Positions 1-9,405 of a DNA stretch of 64,000 nucleotides are shown one piece after another. The translations under genes were made by a program, and so were the position numbers. The notes below the pieces were generated by a model. The model was not told where the DNA came from. It saw only the letters and a program-made list of their open reading frames with translations, and ran no database searches. The stretch lies in assembly GCA_963837715.1 (NCBI GenBank), contig CAWIOF010000002.1, positions 1,612,001 through 1,676,000 of the forward strand. Direction: 5' to 3'. Every line of letters starts with the position of its first letter. Position 1 is the stretch's first letter. Source of the DNA: JANYLB01 sp963837715 (GTDB taxonomy: Bacteria; Actinomycetota; Acidimicrobiia; IMCC26256; JANYLB01).

Positions 1-2
1 GG

Positions 3-840
3 AAACGGCCGCAGATCTCACGCGCGATCGGGCTCGGCCTCGCGCTCGGCCTCGCCGCGCTCTCGCGTGGTGAGGTGATCTTCCTCGCGCCGGTGCTGAT
101 CCTGCCGTTGCTCTACGGCATGCACACCCTCGCGATCGTCGAGCGCGTGAAGCTGCTCGTGGTCACCGCGCTCGCGATGATCCTGCTCGTCGGGCCGTGG
201 GTCGGGTACAACCTCACCCGCTTCGAGGAACCGGTCTACATGACCGACCACTGGGGTACCGTCCTGAAGGCCGCCAGTTGCGACGAAGCCTGGTACGGCG
301 AGTACGCCGGTTGGTACTGGTTCTGCCAGAAGGGCCAGCCGCCTGGCGACACGTCGCAGAAGGACATCGTCCTGCGCAACGAGGCGATCGAGTACACCCG
401 GGACCACGCCGGCGATCTCCCCGTCGTGATGCTCGAAGCGCCTCGGCCGCATGTGGGACGTCTACAACCCGCGCCAGACGATCCGGTACAACGCGACGTG
501 GGAAGGCCGGACGTGGGACGCCTCGGTCGTCGCGTTCTGGAGCTACTGGACGCTCCTCCCACTCGGCATCGCCGGGCTGGTGATCCTGCGGCGACGCCGG
601 GTTCCCATCACGCCGTTCGTCGCGCCCGTGATCGTCGTGTCGATCGCAGCGGCCACCACCTACGGCGTCCTGCGCTACCGGGTGAGCGTGGAGCCCGGTC
701 TCGTGATCGTCGCCGCCGTGACCATCGACGCTATCTGGACCCGGCTCCGCCCGCCGGGCGCGCGATCGGAACCGGAAGAACCGGCGCCACCAGCGGAACC
801 CACGGTCGCAGTCGTCGTCGAACCCGAATCCGTCCCATGA
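3..840 (+). CDS. GT-C membrane glycosyltransferase (family 39-like), 5' partial, frameshifted
   Basis: The 5' end lies outside the window. Reading starts in frame 3 and switches to frame 1 near 432-445: the first part ends in a VVML segment and the second resumes with KRLGRMWD. The downstream paralog at 837-2189 aligns across this junction, so this is one gene with an indel. Visible features are hydrophobic helices, a motif WVGYNLTRFEEP before a loop with two cysteines (ASCDEAW...WFC), and a last helix region ATTYGVLRYR. The family uses polyprenyl-phosphate sugar donors on the outer face of the membrane; substrate unknown. The stop overlaps the next start as ATGA. The frame break is probably a sequence error, though a decayed copy cannot be excluded. 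Confidence 0.75.
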
Positions 841-2189
841 CCACGGCGGTCACAGCCAGGCCGAAGTCGAGTCGCCAGTTCGTGATCGGCCTCGCGCTGA
901 TCGCGCTGCTCGCGCTGGCGGTGCGACTCTGGTTCGTGCTGGTCCAGCACCCCGACCTCCCCCTCGCGGGCGACGCGTACTTCTATCAACTGCAGGCGAA
1001 GGCGATCGCGTCGGGTCACGGCTTCGTCGACCCCGGTCGCTTCTACCTGCTGCACGTCACCACGCCGGGCGCGGCCCATCCACCGCTCTACGGCTCGTTC
1101 CTCGGCGTGCTCGACTGGGTCCTCGGGAGCGGCACCGTCACGATGCACCGGATCGAATCAACGGTGCTCGGAGTCGTCGGCGTGGTGGTCCTCGGCCTCA
1201 CCGGACGCGTGGTCGGCGGGGAACGCCTCGGCCTGATCACGGCGTTCATCGCCGCGGTGTACGCGAACCTCTGGATCAACGACGGGGTCCTGCTGTCGGA
1301 GTCGATGGTCGTGGTGGTGCTCGCGTGTGTCCTGCTCGCGTCCTACTCCTACTGGCGACGGCCGCGGCCGATCATCGCGATGTGGCTCGGCATCGCGCTC
1401 GGCCTCGGCGTGCTCACCCGTGCCGAGATCATCTTCCTGGCCCCGCTCGTCGGCCTCCCACTCGTGCTGCGCAACCAGGCCCACCCGATGAAGACGCGCG
1501 TCGGACACCTCGTGATCGTCGCCGCCGCCGTCACTGTGTTCACGGCACCGTGGGTCGCCTACAACCTGACCCGGTTCGAGGAGCCGACGCTCCTCACCGA
1601 CAGCACCTGGTCGGTGATCCGCCAGGGTGCGTGCGACACGTCGTTCGAGGGACCGCTCATGGGTTGGTACGGGCCCGATTGCGTCGCCAAGGTCGCGATC
1701 CCGGGCGACGCGTCGCAGCGCGACCTGGTGATGCGCGACGAGGCGCTCGACTACCTCGGCGACCACACGGGAAGGATCCCGGCGGTCGTCGCCGTGCGCG
1801 TCGCCCGCGTGTGGGACGTCATCTGGCCCCGCCAGAGCATCCAGTTGAACGGGGTGGTCGAGGGCCGCACGGTCACCGCGTCGCGGATCGCGATCGTGCA
1901 GTACTGGCTGCTCCTCCCGTTCGCGATCGCAGGGGTCGTGCTCCTCTGGCGGCGCAAGGCTCCGGTGATGCCGATCCTCGCGCCCGCGATCCTCGTGACG
2001 ATCGCCGCGGCCACCACCTACGGGGTGCTCCGCTACCGGGCCAGCGCGGAAGCCGGCATCGTGCTCGCCGCCGCGGTCTCCATCGACCTGCTCTGGTCGA
2101 GCTTCGCCGCCCGACGGGCCCGCTCGGACGCCGGGGTGCCAGGCTCAGGTCCCGAACTGGCCGCCGCCGAGCCCGGGGCAGAGGGGTGA
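837..2189 (+). CDS. GT-C membrane glycosyltransferase (family 39-like)
   Basis: 450 residues, intact, starting at the ATG of the ATGA overlap with the preceding paralog. An N-terminal helix (about 18-35) is followed by the acidic loop LAGDAYFYQLQAKA typical of GT-C enzymes, then AAHPPLY, a VYANLWINDGVLLSES segment, LTRAEIIFLAP and several further helices. A loop after WVAYNLTRFEEP holds two cysteines (GACDTSF and PDCV) that are conserved in all four paralogs of the window and could form an external disulfide. Expected role: transfer of a sugar from a lipid-linked donor to an envelope glycan or protein at the outer membrane face. Acceptor and donor cannot be read from sequence. Confidence 0.85.
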   Translation: MTTAVTARPKSSRQFVIGLALIALLALAVRLWFVLVQHPDLPLAGDAYFYQLQAKAIASGHGFVDPGRFYLLHVTTPGAAHPPLYGSFLGVLDWVLGSGTVTMHRIESTVLGVVGVVVLGLTGRVVGGERLGLITAFIAAVYANLWINDGVLLSESMVVVVLACVLLASYSYWRRPRPIIAMWLGIALGLGVLTRAEIIFLAPLVGLPLVLRNQAHPMKTRVGHLVIVAAAVTVFTAPWVAYNLTRFEEPTLLTDSTWSVIRQGACDTSFEGPLMGWYGPDCVAKVAIPGDASQRDLVMRDEALDYLGDHTGRIPAVVAVRVARVWDVIWPRQSIQLNGVVEGRTVTASRIAIVQYWLLLPFAIAGVVLLWRRKAPVMPILAPAILVTIAAATTYGVLRYRASAEAGIVLAAAVSIDLLWSSFAARRARSDAGVPGSGPELAAAEPGAEG

Positions 2190-2210
2190 CTGTCCCACCC
2201 TCGTGGTCTG

Positions 2211-3386
2211 ATGGCCGGGATGTTCATGGAGGAACTGGCCGCGGCCCGTACTGCGTTGGCGGCGATCGCCCGGGGGTTCGACGCGTCGTGTTCCGGCGGT
2301 GATGCGGTCCGGGTGGTGGAGCAGATGGGCACGATCCACCGGCTGGCGGATGCGGTGACGGCGAAGGCCGCGAAGCGAATCGCGGACACGAACGCCCACG
2401 TTCCACTCGGAGATCGTTCAGCGCCCGAGCTGTGTGCCCGCCTCCTGGGTGTGGGTTCGACCGAGGTGCAGCGGGGAATCGCCAACGCGGCCCGCCTCGA
2501 CGTCCTGTCGGCGACGGATGCGGCAGTACGGGACGGTCGATTGTCGGCAGAGGAAACCACGCTGATCACGTCGGTGGCCGTGCACGACCCCGGCCTCCAG
2601 CCGGAGCTGCTCGCGGCGGCCGGGAACGGCGTTCGGCAGCTGCGGGAAGCATGTGTCAATGCCCGGGCCCGCGTGGAAGATCCCGACCAGCGGTTGACGC
2701 GCCAGCGCGCCGCACGGACTCTCAAGATGTGGACGAACGTCGATGGGATGCTCGAAGGCCACTTCCGGCTGACGCCCGAGGTCGGTGGCGGACTGAAATC
2801 TGCAATCGAGGAGCACACGAAGAAGGTGTTCCGGCGGAAGTGGAGCGAAGGTGCCCGGGACCGTCAGGATGCCTACGCGGCCGACGCACTCGCTGAGCTC
2901 GTGGCCGGTGAACCCGACGACAAGAAGACCGTCGGGTACACGACACACATCCTGATCGACCGACAGGTCCTGCAGCGCGGGTTCGCGTTGCCGGGCGAGA
3001 AGTGCGAGATCCCGGGTCTCGGCCCCGTGAACGCGAAGTGGGTCCACGGCGTGCTGGGTGAGGCGTTCGTGACCGCGATCATCAAGAACGGCAAAGACAT
3101 CTCGACCGTCGCGCACCTCGGACGGCACATCCCGGCCGAACTGCGCACCGCGATGGTCGTGAGTGGGCGGGAGTGTTCCATCGAGGGTTGTACGTGTCGG
3201 GAGTACCTGGAACTCGACCACTGTGAGGTCGACCACGCGAAGGGTGGCCCTACGACGCGGTGGAACCTGGCGTGGTTGTGTTCCGTGCACCACAAACGAA
3301 AAACCCGGGGCTGGCGTCTCGGCCCGCCCGATCCCGTGACCGGAAAGCGACGACTCGACCCACCCGGCGAATCCCGCGCGGCCTGA
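2211..3386 (+). CDS. DUF222 / HNH endonuclease domain protein (13E12-type)
   Basis: 391 residues. An N-terminal alpha-helical DUF222 region (about 15-270) is followed by a C-terminal HNH nuclease module (about 318-360). Cysteines GRECSIEGCTC precede the core LELDHCEVDHAKGGPT and the final WLCSVHHKRKT, which supply the HNH histidines and zinc-binding residues. Such proteins are abundant in actinobacteria, often in many copies per genome; their function is not established, and a role in DNA cleavage or mobile-element biology is only presumed. No partner gene lies next to it. ATG codons at 2211, 2220 and 2226 are all possible starts; the first is used. Confidence 0.88.
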   Translation: MAGMFMEELAAARTALAAIARGFDASCSGGDAVRVVEQMGTIHRLADAVTAKAAKRIADTNAHVPLGDRSAPELCARLLGVGSTEVQRGIANAARLDVLSATDAAVRDGRLSAEETTLITSVAVHDPGLQPELLAAAGNGVRQLREACVNARARVEDPDQRLTRQRAARTLKMWTNVDGMLEGHFRLTPEVGGGLKSAIEEHTKKVFRRKWSEGARDRQDAYAADALAELVAGEPDDKKTVGYTTHILIDRQVLQRGFALPGEKCEIPGLGPVNAKWVHGVLGEAFVTAIIKNGKDISTVAHLGRHIPAELRTAMVVSGRECSIEGCTCREYLELDHCEVDHAKGGPTTRWNLAWLCSVHHKRKTRGWRLGPPDPVTGKRRLDPPGESRAA

Positions 3387-3399
3387 GTCCGTCGAGGAA

Positions 3400-3963
3400 T
3401 CAGTCCCGGGCTCGCCAGCGGGCGTCGGCCTCCTCGAACAGACGTCGGGTGCGGGCGAGATCACGCGGGTGTTCGTCGTAGGTGTCGAAGTCCCACTCGG
3501 AGCGGGCGATGCCGAAGAAGTCGCCGCCGTACACATGGAGCGCCACCGCGAACTCCCGCCGGGTGTTCGCAACGGAGTGGATCACGTCGTCGCCCATCAC
3601 GAGTACATCGCCGGCCGGTAACTCTCTTCGTCCGGTTGGCTCGAGCCCGCCGGGTATCCGGCGGTAGAAGGAGTTGTCTTCCTGCCCGCCGTACATGGCG
3701 ATGGCCGCCCACATCCGGTGCTCGTGCGGATTGAGGACCATGCCCGGGGTCCACGCGACGCGGAGGATCGTGAGATCGGGGGCGGAATGGAGCGGGTCGA
3801 TGCCGCCCTGCTCGACCGGCCCGAGGGCTGATGCGAGGGCGCGATCGAGGGCGTCGGGCTCGGCGACGAGTTCGGCGAGCACGTCGCGGACGGCCAACGT
3901 CGGCGTGTGTTCGCCGAGTCCCGCTCGGCACCGGTCGACGATCTCCTCGGCCGCGAACGCCAC
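3400..3963 (-). CDS. Cupin, cysteine-dioxygenase-like metal-dependent protein
   Basis: 187 residues. The double-stranded beta-helix metal site is visible as H80-x-H82 (NPHEHRMW) and H129 (GDDVIHSVAN), with a further H143-V-Y145 in ALHVYGGDFF that resembles the histidine/tyrosine strand of cysteine dioxygenase. The family binds Fe(II) through three histidines and oxidises small thiols or similar substrates; the substrate here is unknown. It lies convergent to the HNH gene and divergent from the GNAT-like gene at 4029, with a 65-base spacer between the two starts. Confidence 0.8.
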   Translation of the reverse strand: MAFAAEEIVDRCRAGLGEHTPTLAVRDVLAELVAEPDALDRALASALGPVEQGGIDPLHSAPDLTILRVAWTPGMVLNPHEHRMWAAIAMYGGQEDNSFYRRIPGGLEPTGRRELPAGDVLVMGDDVIHSVANTRREFAVALHVYGGDFFGIARSEWDFDTYDEHPRDLARTRRLFEEADARWRARD

Positions 3964-4028
3964 GGGTCCAGGCTACCGAGAAGCCACCGTCGTAGCATCG
4001 GCTCTCCCGTTCCCGACCGGAGCAACCG

Positions 4029-5003
4029 ATGGCGACCCCCGAAGCGGATCTCACCCGGAGCAGCGAGCTCCTCAACTCCGAACTGCCCGATCCGCGCTTC
4101 GACGACGGCGAGAACCGTTACCTCTCGTGGCTCTACGACGAGAACCCGTCGGGTCCGGCATACCAGGGGTCCACCGACGGCGATGCTGATGGCGATGGCG
4201 GCGGCGATGGCGCCCAGGGGGGCATGGGCGTGCGCCTCGCGCACTACGCGCTCATCCCCCAGGACTACCGAGACGCGAACGGGCCGGTGCCCGGCGTGTT
4301 CTCGCTGAACGCGGTCACGCGCAGCGGCACCCAACGCAAGGGTCACTTCATCGACCTCGCCAAGGAGCTGTATGCCCGAGCCGGGGCCGACGGCCGTTCA
4401 CTCGCGATCGGGGTACCGAACGAGAAGTCGGTCGGTGCCGGACCGAAGCACCTCGGCTGGCGGCTCGAGGGGCAGATCCCCGTGAAGATCTGCATCCCAA
4501 CGGCGACCGGGCGCGGCATCGAGAGCATCGCGGCCACGCCGGAGTTCCTCGACAGCCCGGGGTTCGTTGCGATCGCGAGCGATCTCGACGACTCCCCGAC
4601 CACCCACATCACCAACTCCTGGAACGTCGATCGCCTGCGGTGGCGGTTGGCAAGACCCCACGCCGAGCACGTCGTCCACGTCGGGCCCGACGTCGTCGGT
4701 GTCTCCCTCCGCACGGTGCAGCGCGGCGTCCCCGCCGCGGTGATCATGAAGTTGCTTCCCCGCGCCGGCCGCACCGGTTCGCTCTCATCACGCGCGATCG
4801 TCGCGGCGGCATGTCGGTACCACCGCACGCCGGTCGCGGTACACGGTGGCTGGAACGAGCACGTGAAGGTCGTCGGCTTCGAACCCCCGAAGCGGCTCCG
4901 ACCCGCGCCCTTGTTCCTGCTGCTGAAGAGCCTGCGGGAGGGCTACGACCAGGACGCCATCCGCCTCAGCACGTACGAGTTCCTCGACATGGACGCGTTC
5001 TAG
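4029..5003 (+). CDS. GNAT-like acyltransferase (FemAB/EPS-type) with a Gly/Asp insert
   Basis: 324 residues, ATG start. The first half (YLSWLYDENP... GVRLAHYALIPQDYR) resembles GNAT-type proteins of polysaccharide loci that acylate amino sugars. A low-complexity Asp/Gly stretch (residues about 48-66, STDGDADGDGGGDGAQGG) interrupts the domain and is encoded by repeated GGCGATG-like units. The second half contains LRWRLARPHAEH. The gene precedes a polysaccharide deacetylase and a methyltransferase in the same direction (30-base gap), which supports a role in surface glycan modification. The exact acyl donor and acceptor are not identifiable. Confidence 0.6.
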   Translation: MATPEADLTRSSELLNSELPDPRFDDGENRYLSWLYDENPSGPAYQGSTDGDADGDGGGDGAQGGMGVRLAHYALIPQDYRDANGPVPGVFSLNAVTRSGTQRKGHFIDLAKELYARAGADGRSLAIGVPNEKSVGAGPKHLGWRLEGQIPVKICIPTATGRGIESIAATPEFLDSPGFVAIASDLDDSPTTHITNSWNVDRLRWRLARPHAEHVVHVGPDVVGVSLRTVQRGVPAAVIMKLLPRAGRTGSLSSRAIVAAACRYHRTPVAVHGGWNEHVKVVGFEPPKRLRPAPLFLLLKSLREGYDQDAIRLSTYEFLDMDAF

Positions 5004-5033
5004 TGGGAACCATTCTGCGATGGCGAGCCTGAG

Positions 5034-5888
5034 GTGAAGGAGATCACCTTCACGCTCGACGTCGAGGACCACCGCGACGATCCCCGCGACGCGCCGAACC
5101 ACGTCGCGATCACGCGCGACATCCTCGAGTTCCTCGGCGAACGTGGGATCCGCGGCACGTTCTTCGTCGTCGGCGACGTCACCGACTCGCATCCCGAGCT
5201 TGCTCGTGCGATTGCCACAGCCGGCCACGAGCTCGCGCTGCACAGCTTCCGCCACATCCCGTTGCCCGATGTCGCGATCGACGAGTTCGCCACACGCGTC
5301 CGCGACGCGAAGGATCAGCTCGAAGACGTCGCGCAGCAGGCAGTCGTCGGGTTCCGGGCCCCCATGTTCTCCCTTGTCGAAGCGTCGTACGGCGCGATCG
5401 ATGTGCTCGGCGAGCTCGGCTTCCGGTACTCGTCGAGCGCGATGCCGATCCGGCACCCGTTGTACGGCAACCCGGCGTACCCGACCACACCGTTCCGCTG
5501 GGCGAACGGCCTCGTCGAGCTCCCGTGTCCGGTGCTGCGCGTGGGCGACGTCGGCCTCCCGTTCCTCGGCGCGGTCTGGCTCCGCAACTTCCCCGGAGTG
5601 GTTGCGCGTGTCGGATTGGCCCGATCGGATCCGGGCACGCTGCTGTGGACCTACGGCCACCCGTACGACTTCGACCCCGACGAGCCGTTCCGCCGGCTCC
5701 CCGAGGCCGGTCGGGTCGGCAGCATCCTCCTCTGGCGCGACCGGGAGAAGATGTTCGCCCGCTTCGACCGACTCCTGCACCGACGCAGCGCACCCCCACT
5801 CGTCGAACGCCTCGACGCGCTCACATCATCCGGCGGGCCCGACGGGCTGCCCACGTTCGCCACCGCGAACCGAGGGAGCACCCGATGA
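5034..5888 (+). CDS. Polysaccharide deacetylase (NodB fold, DUF3473-like)
   Basis: 284 residues from a GTG start; the nearby ATG at 5020 is out of frame. The catalytic/metal motif DVEDH is at residues 9-13, followed by GTFFVVGD, and HSFRH at 70-74 supplies the two metal-binding histidines. GFRAPMFS is the third conserved block. Members with this layout remove N-acetyl groups from envelope or exopolysaccharide amino sugars. The gene sits between the GNAT-like gene and a methyltransferase, and its stop overlaps the methyltransferase ATG as ATGA, which suggests translational coupling. Confidence 0.88.
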   Translation: MKEITFTLDVEDHRDDPRDAPNHVAITRDILEFLGERGIRGTFFVVGDVTDSHPELARAIATAGHELALHSFRHIPLPDVAIDEFATRVRDAKDQLEDVAQQAVVGFRAPMFSLVEASYGAIDVLGELGFRYSSSAMPIRHPLYGNPAYPTTPFRWANGLVELPCPVLRVGDVGLPFLGAVWLRNFPGVVARVGLARSDPGTLLWTYGHPYDFDPDEPFRRLPEAGRVGSILLWRDREKMFARFDRLLHRRSAPPLVERLDALTSSGGPDGLPTFATANRGSTR

Positions 5889-6601
5889 GCGGCGCCGACC
5901 AACTCTCGATGATGCATCGCCTGCCAAAGGCGAACGTCGTCGACCGGCTGGAACACCTCGCCGCGCTCGGTGCGGGGCAGCGGGTCGTGCACATCGGGTT
6001 CGTCGACGCCGGGTACCAGGAGATGCAGGCCCACACCGGAACCTGGTTGCACGCCCGACTCGCGGCCACGACCACCTCGCTGGTGGGCATCGACGTCGAC
6101 GAGCAGGGAGTGGAGACCGCACGCGCCGAAGGGTTCGAGGCCCACACCGCTGATTGTCGCGATCCCGCGGAGGTGCTCGCGCTCGGGCTCGAGCCCGCCG
6201 ACCTCGTGATCGCAGGCGAGGTGATCGAGCACGTCGACGCGCCGGGTGCATTCCTCGACGCGATGACCGCGCTCGTACGCCCCGGAGGCCGACTCGTTCT
6301 CACCACCCCCAACGCGAGCGGCCTGGGCAACACCGTCGCCGCACTCGGGGGCTTCGAGATCAACCACCCCGATCACGTCACGCTGTTCTCCTACACCACG
6401 CTCGCCACCCTGCTCCGCCGCCACGAGTGGGAGATGGTGTCGGCCGCGACCTTCGTGCCGGTGATGAAGCCGATCGCGGGACGGGCGTTGCTCGCCGCCG
6501 GCGCGCGCGGCCTGCTGTGGCTGGAACGCACCGCCGGCCGGCTCGGCGCGCCGTTCGTGGCCGACGGTCTGATCGTCGAAGCCCGCTCAACCCGAAGCTG
6601 A
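5885..6601 (+). CDS. Class I SAM-dependent methyltransferase
   Basis: 238 residues, starting at the ATG of an ATGA overlap. Motif I is a variant (RVVHIGFVDAGY), followed by an acidic strand end VGIDVDEQG, then ADLVIAGEVIEHVDAPG and RPGGRLVLTTPNASG, typical of Methyltransf_11/23 enzymes of glycan and lipid loci. The open frame extends further upstream, but the coupled ATG with the deacetylase is the better start. Likely substrate: a sugar or lipid intermediate of the local glycan pathway (inferred from neighbours). Its 3' end overlaps the convergent DUF2304 gene by about 15 bases. Confidence 0.82.
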   Translation: MSGADQLSMMHRLPKANVVDRLEHLAALGAGQRVVHIGFVDAGYQEMQAHTGTWLHARLAATTTSLVGIDVDEQGVETARAEGFEAHTADCRDPAEVLALGLEPADLVIAGEVIEHVDAPGAFLDAMTALVRPGGRLVLTTPNASGLGNTVAALGGFEINHPDHVTLFSYTTLATLLRRHEWEMVSAATFVPVMKPIAGRALLAAGARGLLWLERTAGRLGAPFVADGLIVEARSTRS

Positions 6602-6985
6602 CGTCCCCTCGGAACGGTCGCGGACTCCCGCCTCGGCTTCGGTGGCGACCCGTTCGAGCTCCTGGCGGAGCAGCGCGCACTCTTCGCCGAGCGCCCGGGT
6701 CCGATCCTCGAGACGCGACAGCTCCCACGAGAAGTGGAGCGAGAGGATCAGCAGGAAGGTGATCGCCATGAGGATGAACGTGAACGCGGGCGTCTTGACC
6801 CCGATGGCGTCGGAGATGCCTTCGAGCAGGACGGGTGCCGCCGCGACGAGCGCGAGGCCGGCACCGAGCGACACCCACAACACCGAGTACTTCGCCCGCA
6901 GCTTGTGGCGTCGGACCAGACGCAGGATGAACAGCAGCGTCGCGAGGGTGAGGATGACGATCGAGATGTGGGCCCGGAGCGTCAT
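6587..6985 (-). CDS. DUF2304-type small membrane protein
   Basis: 132 residues. Three hydrophobic segments (about 5-22, 33-52 and 66-85) are followed by a charged, probably coiled-coil tail with repeated Leu/Glu/Arg (ELSRLEDRTRALGEECALL). DUF2304 proteins commonly sit directly downstream of a DPM-type GT2, as here: the start overlaps the GT2 stop as ATGA (6982-6985). They may assist or anchor the glycosyltransferase, but no activity is known. A longer open frame extends upstream but would run through the GT2 gene, so the coupled ATG is used. Confidence 0.8.
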   Translation of the reverse strand: MTLRAHISIVILTLATLLFILRLVRRHKLRAKYSVLWVSLGAGLALVAAAPVLLEGISDAIGVKTPAFTFILMAITFLLILSLHFSWELSRLEDRTRALGEECALLRQELERVATEAEAGVRDRSEGTSASG

Positions 6986-7854
6986 GCCGACTGCTCCTCC
7001 GGACGGGGGGTCGACACGGCAGTCGCTGCTGCTCCCGACTTCGACTGCCGGGTCCGCCGCTCCCGGCTCGCGGGTCGCGTGTACGACGTGAGCAGCACGA
7101 CGAGCAGGCGCGTGTAGTAGTAGGCAAGCTTCCAGCCCCGGGTCGACGGAGCACCACCGGCTCGGCCTCGCATGTCGGCCGGCACCTCGCGCACGTCGAA
7201 CCCGAGGTTCGCCGCGAGCACCAGCGCCTCGACCGAGTCCATGTACTCGACCGGGTAGTGCTTGGCGAAGTAGGCGATCATCCGGGCCGAGAACGCCCGG
7301 AAGCCGGAGCTCGTGTCGGTGAACCGTCGACCGACGAGCCGTTGGACCACCCACTCGAGCCCGCGCATGGCGGAACGCCGGAACCGACTCACGTGGTAGG
7401 TGACCGTGCCCCCCTCCACGAACCGACTCCCGATCACGAGGTCGGCACCGTCGGCGAGCGGGGCGAGCAGCGCGGCGACCGCGTGCGGATCGTGTTGGCC
7501 GTCGGCGTCGAACTGCACCGCCGCGGCGTACCCGTGATCCGACGCGTACCGGAACCCGGTGCGCAACGCGCCACCGATGCCGAGGTTGAACGGGAGCTCG
7601 ACGACCACCACCCCGGCCCGACGCGCCACCCGCGCCGTGTGGTCGGTCGATCCATCGGAGACGACGAGCACGTCGAGGTCGGGCCGTTCCCGGCGCAGCT
7701 CCGCGAGCACCGGCGGGAGCGACTCGGCCTCGTTGTACGCGGGGATCACGACGAGCGTCCGACCTCGCCCCCGCGGCATCAGCGCCGCAGAAACCGGCCG
7801 GTCCCGAGTGGGCGAGTCCGGAGTCGGCCGGTTCGGAGTGGGCCGGTCAGGCAT
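6982..7854 (-). CDS. Family 2 glycosyltransferase (dolichol-phosphate-mannose-synthase-like)
   Basis: 290 residues. The GT-A nucleotide-binding start VVIPAYNEAES is near residue 36, SDGSTDHT near 66, and the metal-binding DADGQ at 116-120; SGFRAFSARM and a basic C-terminus follow. It probably transfers a sugar from a nucleotide donor to polyprenyl phosphate, feeding the GT-C enzymes of this locus. The first 25 residues are repeats of a PTxDR pentapeptide encoded by 15-bp tandem units and look dispensable, so Met26 is a possible true start. Its ATG overlaps the 3' end of the upstream GT2-methyltransferase gene by 8 bases. Confidence 0.88.
   Translation of the reverse strand: MPDRPTPNRPTPDSPTRDRPVSAALMPRGRGRTLVVIPAYNEAESLPPVLAELRRERPDLDVLVVSDGSTDHTARVARRAGVVVVELPFNLGIGGALRTGFRYASDHGYAAAVQFDADGQHDPHAVAALLAPLADGADLVIGSRFVEGGTVTYHVSRFRRSAMRGLEWVVQRLVGRRFTDTSSGFRAFSARMIAYFAKHYPVEYMDSVEALVLAANLGFDVREVPADMRGRAGGAPSTRGWKLAYYYTRLLVVLLTSYTRPASRERRTRQSKSGAAATAVSTPRPEEQSA
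7798..7851 (-). repeat. Degenerate 15-bp tandem repeats in the GT2 N-terminus
   Basis: Three to four units near CCGGTTCGGAGTGGG start at 7798, 7813, 7828 and 7843. They encode the repeated Pro-Thr-x-Asp/Asn-Arg peptide at the amino end of the GT2 protein. The units differ at several positions, so the expansion is not recent. Confidence 0.6.
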
Positions 7855-9374
7855 GCGGAACGGGAACGAGCTCGTAGACGAACTGGTACCCGAACAGCGT
7901 GGGCCAGACGCCGACCGCGGTCCGATCGAGCGCGCCGATGACGCGGCTCGCCGTCGAATCGGTTCCGCCGGCCGCTCCGCCCGTCCCGCTGCTCGCCGGA
8001 CCGCTGCTCGCCGGACCGCTGCTACGCCGGACCGGTGGTGGCGCGGGTCGTGGCGCTGCCCCGGGCCGTGACCTCGAGCGGGAGGCCGACCGCGACTCGG
8101 CGTCGCACACCGAACCCGGTCGCGGCAACGAGTCGTTCGAAGCTGGCTCGGGTGAAGAACCGCACGTGCCCCTGATCGAGGATGCCGCGGCGGTCGTAGT
8201 CGAACCGTCCGGCCGCGACTCGGCCACGGGGATACCAGTGACCGAAGTTCGGCACGCTCGTGATCACGCGTCCGCCGGGCGCGACCCGGGTGCGGATGTC
8301 GGCGAGGAGCCGGGCCGGCTCGCGAACGTGTTCCAGCACATCAGCGGCGAGGACCACGTCGTAGTCGCCGCCGACCTCGTCGGGAATGCCCTGGTCGAGG
8401 TCGGCCTCGACGAAGCGGTCGACGCGCTCACCCACGCCGTCGAGCTTGTGGCGGTCGACGCCGGTGACCTCGTGGCCGCAGGCCCGAATCCGCTGACTCA
8501 AGGCGCCGTCGTCGCACCCGAGGTCGAGCACACGGCCGGGTGGCATGCGGCTCAGCCACCCGATCACCTGCCCGTGCGACGTCGCGTCACCCTCCTTGAG
8601 GTCGTAGGTCTCAGAGGCGAACGCGGTCTCGCCCGTCCCGAACCCCATCTTGTGGGCGCGGTAGCGCGCCGCGGCGCGGGTGACGTCTTTCGCGTACTTC
8701 ATGCCGTTGACCCGACAGATCTCGTCGCCGTAGTAGGTCGGGATGGGGACCTCGACGATCCGCTTCCCCGCTTCGATGAGCTGCAGGATGATCTCGGTGT
8801 CGAAGTCGAAGCCGTCGGAGGTCATGTCGAGATGCAGGTCGCGTAGCGCGGCGACGCTGTAGGCGCGGTACCCGCTGTGCCACTCGCTGAGCGACGCGCC
8901 GGCGAGCGTGTTCTCGAGTCGGGTCAGGATCCGATTGCCGACGTACTTGTACATCGGCATTCCGCCGCGCCGCGCCGCGCCCGGGTCGAGCATCCGGGAA
9001 CCGAACACCGCGTCGGCTTCGTCGCGCTCGATCGGCGCGATGAGCTCGGGGAGGTACTCGGGTGCGTACTGACCATCGCCGTGGAGGAGCACCACGATGT
9101 CGAGGTCGTGCTCCATCGCCCAGGCGTAGCCGGCCTTCTGGTTCCCCCCGTAGCCGAGGTTGCGGGGCTGACGGATGATCTCGAGGGGCAGGTCCCGGGT
9201 CGTCTGCTGGTAGCCGAGGCCGACCAGATAGGTCGCGTCGTCGCTGTAGTCGTCGTTGACCAGCACCTTCGTGATCCGCGGGGCGAAGTCACGCGGGATC
9301 CGGTCGAGCACCGCGGCGAGCGTCGACGCCGCGTTGTACGCCACGACCAACACGCCCAGACGCTTCTCGACCAC
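7847..9374 (-). CDS. GT2 glycosyltransferase fused to a SAM methyltransferase, frameshifted near the C-terminus
   Basis: The N-terminal GT2 domain (residues about 5-230) shows VLVVAYNAASTL, VNDDYSDD, LGYGGNQKAGY and LLHGDGQYAPE. The C-terminal methyltransferase (about 262-430) shows RVLDLGCDDGALS, DVVLAADVLEHV and RVITSVPNFGHW. The first frame ends at 8022 after VGLPLEV, while another frame continues to 7847 with TLFGYQFVYEL, a usual ending for this protein type. An indel between about 8022 and 8070, in a stretch with the repeat GCTCGCCGGACC, explains this. The fusion suggests glycosyl and methyl transfer on one lipid-linked substrate. The corrected stop lies 8 bases inside the next gene. Confidence 0.8.
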
Positions 9375-9405
9375 CCCACAAGCTACCCGAGGGCCGGATC
9401 CGGGA

